NCBI GenBank assembly: GCA_003427395.1
Contig: BFEA01000313.1
Location: forward strand, 632,489-655,029
Direction: 5' to 3'
Source of the DNA: Chara braunii
Lineage: Eukaryota; Streptophyta; Charophyceae; Charales; Characeae
Length of the DNA: 22,541 bases
Below the pieces are notes generated by a model. The model ran no database searches. It had not been told where the DNA came from and was given only the letters and a program-made list of their open reading frames with translations. Both the position numbers and the translations under genes were made by a program. Shown here in pieces: positions 8,561 through 17,734 of this stretch (position 1 is the stretch's first letter; each line of letters starts with the position of its first letter).

Positions 8561-8982
8561 ACTTGAGTTGGTAAGGCACGCAAGTGGCATTCAGGAGGTC
8601 TTGGGTTCAATCCTTATTGGCCTCATGCACCTTCCTAGGCAATCTTGGGGCCCGCCACCTGGAGATATGCCGTTGGTCCCCCCGAGTGGCATTGAGCAGA
8701 GACTGCTGATGTTCATAGGGGGAGAGGACCGGAGGGGAGGCACAGTGACTGGCCCATCGAAGAAGCTCGATCCTGATGCTACCGGCTGACCCCTGGTCGG
8801 TATCGCCCACCTGCTGTAGCAGGTATCGCACCTGCTGGTGGGTGCAGCTCCCACATGTTCCCTCGTTGGAGGCTTAAACACGGATGTGGCTGCTACGGGG
8901 TTCCCCATAATACTATAATGACAATAAAAAAGGCATGAAATCCCAGATTTGACAAGTAAAAAAAAAAAAAAAAAAAAAAACT
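8561..8982 (+). mobile_element. tRNA-derived SINE with poly(A) tail
   Basis: The head resembles a tRNA: a degenerate A box ending GAGTTGG-TAAGGCAC (about 8560-8578) and a good B box, GGTTCAATCC, at 8604-8613, about 31 nt apart, flanked by AGGTCTTGG as in tRNA T arms. A unique body of about 340 nt follows, including a CCTGCTGTAGCAGG palindrome near 8811, and the element ends in 24 A at about 8958-8981. AACTTGAGTT at 8560-8569 and AACTCGAGTT at 8981-8990 differ by one base and may be target-site duplications. A Pol III start and LINE-assisted mobility are inferred from the SINE class. The length is large for a plant SINE, so a composite is possible. Confidence 0.65.
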
Positions 8983-9355
8983 CGAGTTTCGAGCGGCGTG
9001 GTGAAGATGCGGAGACGGGGTGCGGTCGCGGGACGTACGCTAACCGGTGCGTTAGCACTCGGCCTTCGACACCGCCTCGCATTAGTGCAGGCCTAACCGG
9101 CGGCGGGTAAGTCCAATGTGGACTCACTGTCGCGGGTGGTAATCCATCTTCCTCGTTTTGACGAGGTTCTGTGGTTCTTCGCCATTGCCGAGGTTACCAG
9201 CGGTTAGATACTCCCTATCGCGTCCTACTCAGCCGCCTCACCGATGGTTGCTTTTGTTTTAGAATCAATACCTACAGGCTGAAGTATAGCCCTTTGAAGT
9301 AGAAGGTGTGTTGGAAGTACTATTTGGTGTTTACCATCTGGAGTAGATAGGAAGC
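8983..9355 (+). other. Probable 5' UTR/promoter region of LINE copy B
   Basis: GC-rich sequence (8983-9130) followed by more balanced sequence leads to the ORF1 ATG. A short perfect hairpin, CCTCG-TTTTGA-CGAGG, lies at about 9152-9167. No frame is open through it. An internal promoter is expected for LINEs of this kind but I cannot see defined elements, and copy C does not retain an alignable 5' UTR inside the window. Confidence 0.5.
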
Positions 9356-11430
9356 ATGGAGGTCGAACCAACCAGACAAGGCGAGAGGGATGGAAGGGCG
9401 CAAGTCTCTAGTGACTATCGATTGGAGGAAAGGGTGAGGGAAATGATTAGGGCATGTTTTGAGGAAGGTATACTTCCAACGAACATAGACCCAGGCGAGA
9501 TGGAAGTAAGTGGGAGGGAGGTAAAGTTCACCCTTAACTCATCCCTCGATGAGATTAAGATAAAATGGCTCAAGGAAAGAACCGTCACAGTAATTTTTCG
9601 AGATGGTGTCAGATTTCTGCCAAAGAAAGTGAAGGAAGATGTCGTCAGCGGACGAAGATGTCTGGATTAGGGATGAGGTTTTCGGGGAAGAGTTCAAAAG
9701 AGGGAGGTTAAAAGTGGAAAGCCCTAACGTCATCTCGTACATCCCAAGAGCTCAGGACATCACGGACTGGATGCTGCAGAAGAAGTCAGACTTCATTGAC
9801 CTAGCGGGGACTACATACCGCACCGAATTCAAGTCGTGGCTGACTCGTGCGGAGATTCGAGATTGGAGGCAACTGCTTGACCAGAACTCTTTCTGGGTTG
9901 TGGCAGTGGGTATTCCGCTTGACGAGATGCCATTCATTCACGTCCATGTCGAGAAAGCGATTGGCAAGGTGATCAAGCAACACAAACTGGAGGCGGATGA
10001 TACAGACCCAAAGCTAGTCAATCTGCGTTTCGATATTGACCCTGCATGCAAGGATAATATGAAGGACAAGATCTCTGTACAAACATGCCAAGGGGATGTT
10101 CTTGAAGTGAGGCTAGCCGGCCCTGATTCCAATTGGTGCAAGCGCTGCCGCTCTTTCTTCCATACCGAATCAACTTGTCGCCGTGCGGAACGAAGAGATC
10201 AAGGAGCCACCAACTTTAACCAACCTCAAGCCTCAACCTCAGCTTCTCGTCACCCAAGACCAAGTTATAATGGTGCATTACGAGCTCCGGGTGCTACCAC
10301 CCAGCAGGTTAGTCACCCAACTGAGTTCCCTCGAACACTCCAGAGCCGTCTGCCATCAGGATCAACCCAACCTTTTCTCCATATGCCACACAAGGACAAC
10401 ACATGGCAAAGACAGGTCAAGCTCAAGTCCCGATTCATGGGAACGCGATAGCTTTGGAGGCTACATGGGCTGCATACCTGAGAAGCCTGCCGTCGCACCC
10501 GTACGTGGTACCACAAGCTAGAATAGGAACGGGTAACTACCAGTTGGGGATGAGTCCATCTATGTCTAGCTTGCATGCTTTCTCGCCTTGGATGGCGTCG
10601 GGACCTCCCCTGGGAGGCATGTACGGCAGCAGAGAAGGTATGATGACGCAGCAACCGAGCAATCTGCTCTCTGGGGCAGTACCCCTAGGATCTGGCGGAA
10701 GTCGCCTATGTGGCGAATCGCCAGATAAACAAAGAAGAATCAACGAAGGAGGAGTGGATATCCAAGTAGACCTCCAAGCAGAGGAAACGGATAGCTCCAC
10801 AGGATCACGTGCCACCACTTCGGCAGCAGGTAAGCGGAAGTTAGGTCGTCTTCGTATGGATGCGCTTTCGAAAGGTCAGTCTATAGTGGAATCAAGAATA
10901 TTGCCGATGGTATGTACCTCGGCTGGGATCCGGTGGTGGTTCATTGCGTGGATTGGTTCAGATGGTGTTCCTCTGTTGTTTAATTCAGTCTGTTCGGAAT
11001 CCCCTATGCCTCATGCAACAGTTTCAATGTCCAAAACATTGTTCCTGGACAAGTTTGCTTTGCGGATTATTGAAGTCTCGATGCCTAGGCTTTTGGTAGA
11101 TATCGAAGGCAAGAGATGTCGATGTTATACCCCTCTCTTCGATGGTTGTTTTCTACCTGGCCAATGGAACAGCTGGAGCAGGAAGGTCTCCGACTTTACC
11201 CGTTGACCTGACTACTGGAAGGGAGGAAACCGGAACTGCGTCGAATCAGAGTCTCTCCTTGTGTGTCAGCAGAATTCCTGTCCGATCTAAATATGAAATT
11301 AGGAAGGGACAAAAAATTGGACTCCCCTTTCCTGAAGCGTTTTTTAATAGAAGAGTGGTCATCCTCGGCTTCGGTTGGTGATTTCCAGATCCAAGCTGCT
11401 GGAATGGTAGGCCCTAATGGGCAGACTTAG
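9356..11430 (+). pseudogene. LINE copy B ORF1: DUF4283-like, CCHC knuckle, conserved C-terminal domain
   Basis: ORF1 would be the RNA-binding protein of the LINE particle. The ATG at 9356 sits in a good context (A at -3, G at +4). About 690 codons run through four parts. First is a DUF4283-like region (WVVAVGIPLDEMPF, VNLRFDIDP). Second is a CCHC zinc knuckle at 10137-10178 (CKRCRSFFHTESTC, exact C-x2-C-x4-H-x4-C). Third is a Ser/Pro/Gly/Met-rich linker with PSHPYV and HAFSPW motifs. Fourth is a conserved C-terminal domain (GSDGVPLLFN, MPRLLVDIEGKR, PLFDGCFLPGQ). Frame changes near 9650 (two bases short relative to C), just before 10403 and near 11160, plus a TGA at 11209, disable it; copy C confirms the intended frame. 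The last 14 nt overlap ORF2. Confidence 0.8.
11417..11430 (+). promoter_or_regulatory. ORF1 stop / ORF2 start overlap, copy B
   Basis: ATGGGCAGACTTAG contains the ORF2 ATG at its first base and the ORF1 TAG at its last three bases; ORF2 is in the +1 frame relative to ORF1. The identical 14 nt appear in copy C. This arrangement suggests coupled termination-reinitiation for ORF2 translation (inference). Confidence 0.75.
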
Positions 11431-14400
11431 ATTGGCCACGTGGAATGTACGAGGGTTAGGGGATACGTCAAGTAGGAATAAGAAAGGTAGGCTGAAGAGT
11501 TGGATGCATGAGCGCAAGATCGACATTCTATGTATTCAGGAACGTAAGCTCTCTGAAGATAAAATTGCAGAGTTGGGTTCATGATGGGACGAACGCAAAT
11601 TTGGTCGCCAGCCAGAGGTTCAAAAGGGGGAGTCGCAATCTTAATCCATAGGAATTTACAGGTAGAGATAATTGATTTTTGTGCGGATCTGTGGGGTAGG
11701 TGGGCGTGGGTGGATTAAACTGTGGATTGACAATCAGGAATGGGTTTTTGTCTCGATATATGCTCCGACAGACCTGGCGGAACGGGCTGTGTTTTTCGAA
11801 GATCTCCCGCTGTTCGTTCCAATATGTGATCACCTTGTAATTGTAGGTGACTGGAACACAACGCTTGATAAACAGGAGGGAGTTCGGGGAGGGTGTGATG
11901 TGATCGCGTTGTTGGATCTAATGTCTGACTTGGACCTAATTGAACCGTACCCCATTTTTCACCCAGGAAAGCCAGGTTATACCTGGTTTTCAAATGCTAG
12001 GGAAGAGTCAGGAACTATTAGTAGAAGACTAGATTTCTTCCTACTCTCACCCCTGGTCTGGCATGCCACGGTGCATATCGATGAGACACAGAACCCCATA
12101 TCTGACCACAAACCTGTCGTTGCCATCCTCAATGCGCAGAAACTGGAAAGAAGATCTGACTATTTTAGGTTGAATACACAAATGTTGCAGGACCCAGGAG
12201 TCATAGAATGGATGACGCACTTTTGGAAGGAATGAGAGGCGAATGCAGACTCCTTCCCCACAAAAGTTGTTTGTTGGGATTCAGGAGTTCGTATTTTCTC
12301 CAGACATCTTAGCATATTCTCCCGGATCCTCGTCGCTAAGAGGAAGGAAAAGGAGCAAGGCCTGATTTGAAAAATTGAATACGCAGAAACGCGGATGAAT
12401 ATAAACACCCTATCTCAAATTTGGTCTGGGGCCCCATCAGGATGAAACTTCTTGCTGAATGGGATGCGTATCAGTTGGAACAATCTGAGATATGGGCTGA
12501 ACGACTGATGATTAAGGGGGTTGTGGTTTATGACCGCATGACTAGAGAAACCTTCAAGAAGCTCTCGCCCAAACGCCTCACGCACTCAATCAGCGAACTG
12601 ACGCACCTCTTTGACCGCGATCTCCCGATTGCACAGGACCAGTCTCAACTGTGTGTTTATGCTGCTACGTACTACCAAGATATTCTTACCACTAGGAGGC
12701 CAGAGGAAGATATCACAGAAGACCTCTCAGAAGGTTCTTCTCACTGGGAACATTATTCGGCAAGGATCTCTCTCCAAGGGAGGCTAGATATGAATCGACC
12801 AATTTCGTCAGAGGAAGTCTGGGAAGCCCTGAGTTCTATGGCTAAAGGCAAGGCTCCTGGCGATGATCGTCTGTCGGTTGAGCTATATCTTGCAATTTGG
12901 GATTCTGTTAAGATTCAACTAACGAAGATTTATAATCAGGTGCTAGTGGGGGGTAACCTATCTACAAGCATGCGGAATGGGATTATCTCATTGCTTTACA
13001 AGAAAGGAGATAGGTCGGAGATTAGGAACTGGAGACTGATTTCGGTCCTCAATGTCTCCTATAAGCTATTGGCTAAGATCTTAGCTAGGCGTCTGGGTAA
13101 GTACCTTCCATCTCTAATTGCTATGGACCAAGCGGCCTTTGTACAGGGTCGATCGATTTATGATAATATTGTCACTGCCATCGAGGCTCTGGAGGTAGCG
13201 GAGAGGTCACAGGCAAACTCCGTAATCCTGTTGCTTGATCTAGAAAAAGCTTACGATCGGGTCAACTGGACGTATATACTAACAACTTTGAGGCAGGGGT
13301 TTGGAGAGAACTTGTGCAACTGTGTAGTAGCACTGTATTCCCTGTCGACAGCCTCAGTGATGGTGAATGTCAACCTCTCTGAGCCATTTCCTTTGACCCG
13401 CTCCCTCCGACAAGGCTGCCCTTTGGCACCCTTTCTTTTTGTAATCCAAATGGAGAATCTTCTGTGTAATATCAGGTCCAACCCTCTATCTGTGGCCTTA
13501 AAGCCGGTCCATCCCAGTGCAAGGTGAAAGCCCTTGCTGATGATTTATTTGCAATCTCAGAGAATTCTGTGAGGTCGACGAGTGCCTTGAAAGTTTGCTT
13601 GGTTGTCGTCAGGCCGTTGGGTAAGCCCTTATGCTCATTAATTAGAAGGAGGGCTGCCCGCTTCATTTGGAAGTCGTTTGCAACCAATGACGAAGGATTT
13701 ATGTCGAAGGTGGCGTGGGATCTGCTTTGCTTTCCAAAAGCAAAAGGTGGTTTGGGGCTAACTGATCCTAGAAGAAAGAGAATTGCCATGCTGGTCAGAT
13801 GGGTCATCAAGGTAAGTAGTTCACCAGAGGACACCCACTGAGTAACTCTTGCTGAGGAAATCTTAGCAGCAGAATGGAACCTCGCACGTCCCTCTGATGT
13901 TTGGACATGCTTCCTTCTCACCTCCTACCAAAACCGCCGTATTAAGTCAGAGTTCTGGAAGGATGTTATGTACACATGGAAGCAACTTAAGCCAAATTCT
14001 TGGTTGAATCCTTCCACAAAGACTGAAGTACTGTTACAACTTTTCTTTGAGAACCCTGCAATCAGGAAGGTAGATGAAAATTGGTTCTCCGCGGATTCCT
14101 CACGAAACAGCTTTGGGAAAAGCTAGATCGAGCGAGGAGTCCTCAAGAATGGTGATATATGGAACAACTGGGAGGGACAATGGTATTCAACAGGGGCATT
14201 GAAAGAAATGTTGGGTTCTGTCTGGTATGTGAAAAAAAGGCTTGTGGAACTAATTGACGCTCTTCCGAGCCAATGGAAAAATATCATGGGCCCGGAGGGG
14301 ATTGACCCTCCTAGGACCTAGTATATTTCCTCCCCGATAGACTCTATTCCCATATTTTGGAAATTAGTGGGCATTGATCCCACAGGGAACAGGGAATTTC

Positions 14401-15348
14401 AAGGATGGGAAGGCATTAGTACCTCAAAGCCATGCCAACTGGTCCAACTGGAAGATTCATCACATCCGCCCCTTGATATAGGTCTGGCCTAGGTCAGGGT
14501 ATGGGAATCCTGTGATGAGGAAGGAAAGTGGTCTTGCGAAGTTGTTGCACAAGGCACTGCATTAACAGGAATTAAATTGGATCCGAGGATGTGTGATTAG
14601 AAGGGTGAGGGCAGTGGAGGAGTGGATCTCCCGCTTATATCTTATACGGTGCAGCAGGGTTACAAGTCATAGATGCTCACTCTGCCTCGAATACCCAGAG
14701 AGGTAGCAGTGTCCAGGTGGAGCCAGATATTGGACTTTGAGAGTCAAAAGAATTAAGAAGGCAATATCCAAATGTTGGCAACAGCTACTCCAGGCACCCA
14801 ACCTCAGGTTAGCAGTAAATCTTTAGCTATTATCACTGCTGGCCACGTCGTCGGCAGTAAATCTGACACAGAGAGGTATTAAAGTTGATCTAGCCTGCAA
14901 AAGGTGTAATTGGGCATTTAAGTCAAGCCCACACCTTTGGTTTGACGGTCCGGCTTCAAGTCGTATATGGAAGTGGTGGAGCATTGTCTGGGATGAATTC
15001 ACCGGGAAAATTATGGCATGGGATTGCGAATGGATCCTGCTGGAGGGAATTTTGGACAACTTGGAGCTAGATAAAGGTTGGGGCTATATCGCTCAAGTAG
15101 TCAGAGCGGTGGGATGTGAGGTCATCTGGAAAAAAGAAAACTTGCGAGTGTTTAAGGGGAGAGATATGATAAACAAGGAGTTAAGAACAATGTTCAAATC
15201 CTCTCTACGACGCCTAATTCAGGCGGACTGGAAAAGGAAAGGAACAAGAGACTCGACGAGCTGGTTCGGTGAAACTTGGGGCATAGGGGGCAAGATGGCA
15301 AAATTGGAGGGAGGCAAACTGGTCCTAACAGACTGGTTCTGGTCCTAG
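11417..15348 (+). pseudogene. LINE copy B ORF2: AP endonuclease, reverse transcriptase, zf-RVT
   Basis: ORF2 would nick target DNA and reverse-transcribe LINE RNA. The endonuclease (11417-12235) shows WNVRGLG, QERKL (catalytic Glu), YAPT, GDWNT (Asp/Asn), YTWFS, RLDFFLLS and SDHKPV. The RT (about 12840-13545) shows GKAPGDD, YKKGDRSEIRNW, DQAAFVQGRSI, LDLEKAYDRVNW, RQGCPLAPFLF and LADD at 13533-13544, where Leu replaces the usual Phe/Tyr. Near 13602 about 290 nt present in copy C are missing, still in frame. A zf-RVT-like CCHC lies at 14896-14949 with the last Cys changed to Gly, then IWKKENLRVF...LIQADW and a TAG at 15346. Stops include 11579, 12233 and 13838, with frameshifts near 11600, 11690, 12410 and 13490. 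No RNase H domain is seen. Confidence 0.85.
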
Positions 15349-15718
15349 CTAATCTTATATCACGAACCTGATTGCTCGGTTCAAGCTTTCGCAGGAGGAA
15401 GGCAGTGGGGCCAAAAGGATAAAGGGAGCAATGGGGGTAGTCTTCGGTCCTCGGGGTCCGCTCTGCCGTTTTAGGCAGTAGGTGAATAGCATAGCGTAGA
15501 GAAGTAGTAAGGATGAGGGGTTTTGCAGTTAGGTAGGCGGTTTGGATTGTTGGTTTGTGTTGTTGTTCTTCTGGCCAGTGGTGGAATTTCTTGAGGTTTT
15601 TTTGGATTGTTAGGCTTTTTAGGTTTGTAACAAATGTTTTGTTAGGGGTTGGGATATCAGGACAGCGACCAAAGTTAGGCATTATTTATTACTAGATATT
15701 TCTTAGCCCCAAGGTGAG
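15349..15718 (+). other. LINE copy B 3' UTR, truncated
   Basis: It contains TGCTCGGTTC...GGAGGAAGGCAG at 15373-15405 and TTAGGCAG at 15471-15478, shared with copies A and C, and one copy of the CAGGACAGC...AGATATT unit (about 15659-15700) that is doubled in copy A. It ends at CCCCAAGGTGAG, directly before the T run of copy C; about 130 bp of the expected terminal region are absent. Confidence 0.75.
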
Positions 15719-15735
15719 TTTTTTTTTTTTTTTTT
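15719..15735 (-). other. Poly(A) tail of LINE copy C
   Basis: Seventeen consecutive T on the plus strand, preceded on the minus strand by TTTTGAGGGG, form the 3' tail of the inverted LINE and mark its insertion point. Confidence 0.85.
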
Positions 15736-16163
15736 CCCCTCAAAATTAGCCCGTTTAGGACATTCCATTATAGCTCAACAAAAGGAGGTTGGGGACCTCA
15801 CAATTCAACCCGGAAAGCAGGAATAAGGAATATCTAGGCACAGAAATAGCCAAATCCAGACCGTTACCCTCATTCCTAACAAAACACAGCACAAGCCTCA
15901 GAAACCGAACAATTCACAAAAACTACCACATACCCACACTATCCTAATAACTACTTGCAGCTGCCTAAAGCGACAGTTAAACTAGTACAATTAAGCCACT
16001 TGATACTCCCTCCGCTAACCTATCCCTCTGCCCTCCTCCTGCAGAGATAGAACCGAGCATCCAAGTAAGAAAAAGAAGCCTATAAGCTACCACAAATCCA
16101 AAACGGAAACTCTGCAAGGCGAGCCAAACCATTCTATCAAAGCTACCACCAACCAAACCACTC
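15736..16163 (-). other. LINE copy C 3' UTR
   Basis: This non-coding tail region carries the family blocks TGCTCGGTTC...GGAGGAGGGCAG (16059-16028, minus), TTAGGCAG (15968-15961, minus) and GAATTGTGAGGTCCCC (about 15806-15791, minus). The remaining sequence has diverged from A and B. A 76-codon minus-strand frame at 16207-15977 crosses the end of ORF2 in another frame and is not conserved. Confidence 0.7.
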
Positions 16164-17626
16164 TCAAACCTGTTCAAAGAACCATTTATCCAGTACCAAC
16201 CTTCCATCCACCAATGTTACCAATTTGTCTGCCAGTCCCCATGTATTGCAGAACCAGCGGGTGGAGCCCCCTTTACCTTTCCTTCGCCAATCTGCCTGAA
16301 TAAGGCGACGAAGGGAAGATTTAAATAGCCTTTTAATGTCCCTGTTGGACATCTCGTGGTTATCAAAAACTCGCCAATTCCGTTCTTCCCAAATTACCTC
16401 ACAACCCACCGCTCGTGCAGCTTGGGCTACATAACCCCAACCACTTTCTAGTTCCAACCAATCAGGAAGTCTCCCTAGAAGAGCTCATTCCCTATCCCAT
16501 AACAGACGATTGTCTGAGATTGTCAACCAAAACCTCTACCACCAGTCCCAAATTCTCTTTGACGCGGGACGGTCATACCACAGGTGGGTAGTGGACTCAA
16601 AGGCCCAAGCACATCTCTTCCAAGTTAATTCCACATTGAGTCCCCTCTGCGTAAGATTCACTGCCAATGGGGTAGCCAGAAGGGAGAGTAACCATAAATT
16701 AGCCGCAAGGCGGGGGCTTGGGGCAATGACCAGTCGTTGCCAACAACGTCTTACTGAGTTTTCTATTCTGTCCTTGTTACATACTAGGACCTGGCTCCAT
16801 CTTGTGGTGGCCACTTTCAACGGTGTGCGACCTGTTGTCTGAAATTCGTAACCCTGAGACACTGTGTATGAGGAAAGCACTAAATCTTCACCTGCCTGAC
16901 CGCTTCCCCTCCATCCCCACATTTTAGGATCCAACCTTAATGTTGTGATAATGGCTCCAAACGCATGAACGTTACAGGTCCAAATGCCCTCTTCATCGCA
17001 TGTTTCCACACATCCTGATCTGAGCCAGTTCAGCTCCTAGGGTGGGGTGTGTCGGGCCTTCTTTTTGTATCAGAAGAGTTGGAGCTTCTGCATTGACACC
17101 CTACCAACATTGAAACTGCCTTCTTCCCTCTGAGTCAATTTCTATTAGTTTCCAATAGGTTGCAGGATCCTCATAGGAGTGGTCAGTAAACCACGTGCCA
17201 GGGGGGTCCACCCCTTCAGGGCCCAAAATAAATTTCCATTGGTCTGGAATAGCGTCAATAAGTTGGGTCAGTCGATCCTCCACGTACCACAGCTGACCCA
17301 ACAATACCCTAAGCTCTACAGGGGAGAGCCAACGGTTCTCTAGCTGATTCCATATGTCCTCTACCCGCAATACTCATTTTCTATCCACTGCCTCCCGAAG
17401 CTATTGCTAGCTGTATTCGCCGCAAACCAGCTACCGTCCGGCTTCTAGATATGCGGATTCTCAAACAAAGGTTGCATAAGGACTTCAGCTTTGGTTACCG
17501 GTTGCAGCCAAGCATTTGGCTTCAGTTTGCGCCAAGCCCACAACACAACTTTCCAAAACTCAGACTTAATTACTCGATTCTGGTAAGAGGTTAACAGAAT
17601 ACAGGTCCACATATGGGCGGGACTAG

Positions 17627-17734
17627 CAAGATTTCATTCCAAGGCTAATATTTGTTCGGGAGGGAGGCGAGAGTGCCTTCTAAGGTCTCATTTTAAGGTC
17701 CAACAAGATTTCATTCCAAGGCTAATATTTGTTC
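17627..17734. repeat. 31-bp perfect direct repeat, 77-bp offset, inside LINE copy C
   Basis: A 31-nt sequence starting CAAGATTTCATTCC at 17627-17657 is repeated exactly at 17704-17734. Copy B has only one equivalent (near 13855-13890), so this is a local tandem duplication within copy C that adds 77 bp and shifts the ORF2 frame. Confidence 0.85.

Larger units (their letters stand above)
8983..15718 (+). mobile_element. LINE copy B, nearly full-length L1-type retrotransposon
   Basis: The element runs 5' UTR (8983-9355), ORF1 (9356-11430), ORF2 (11417-15348), partial 3' UTR (15349-15718). It ends without its own poly(A) tail and without the terminal GAATTGTGAGGTCCCC block that A and C have; instead it stops at the T run that is the inverted tail of copy C. 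Several frameshifts, stops and an internal RT-region deletion make it inactive. The 5' boundary is set by the end of the SINE poly(A) and is not proven. Confidence 0.85.

Noticed and set aside
8591-9127. Minus-strand open frame of 178 codons across the SINE
   Set aside because: It runs antisense through the SINE body and its poly(A) (as a poly-Phe stretch); no similarity to any family I recognise.
15702-15718. CCCCAAGGT at the end of copy B is the inverse of ACCTTGGGG at the matching place in copy A (about 8433), suggesting a small inversion
   Set aside because: Only nine bases match and flanks do not extend; chance cannot be excluded.
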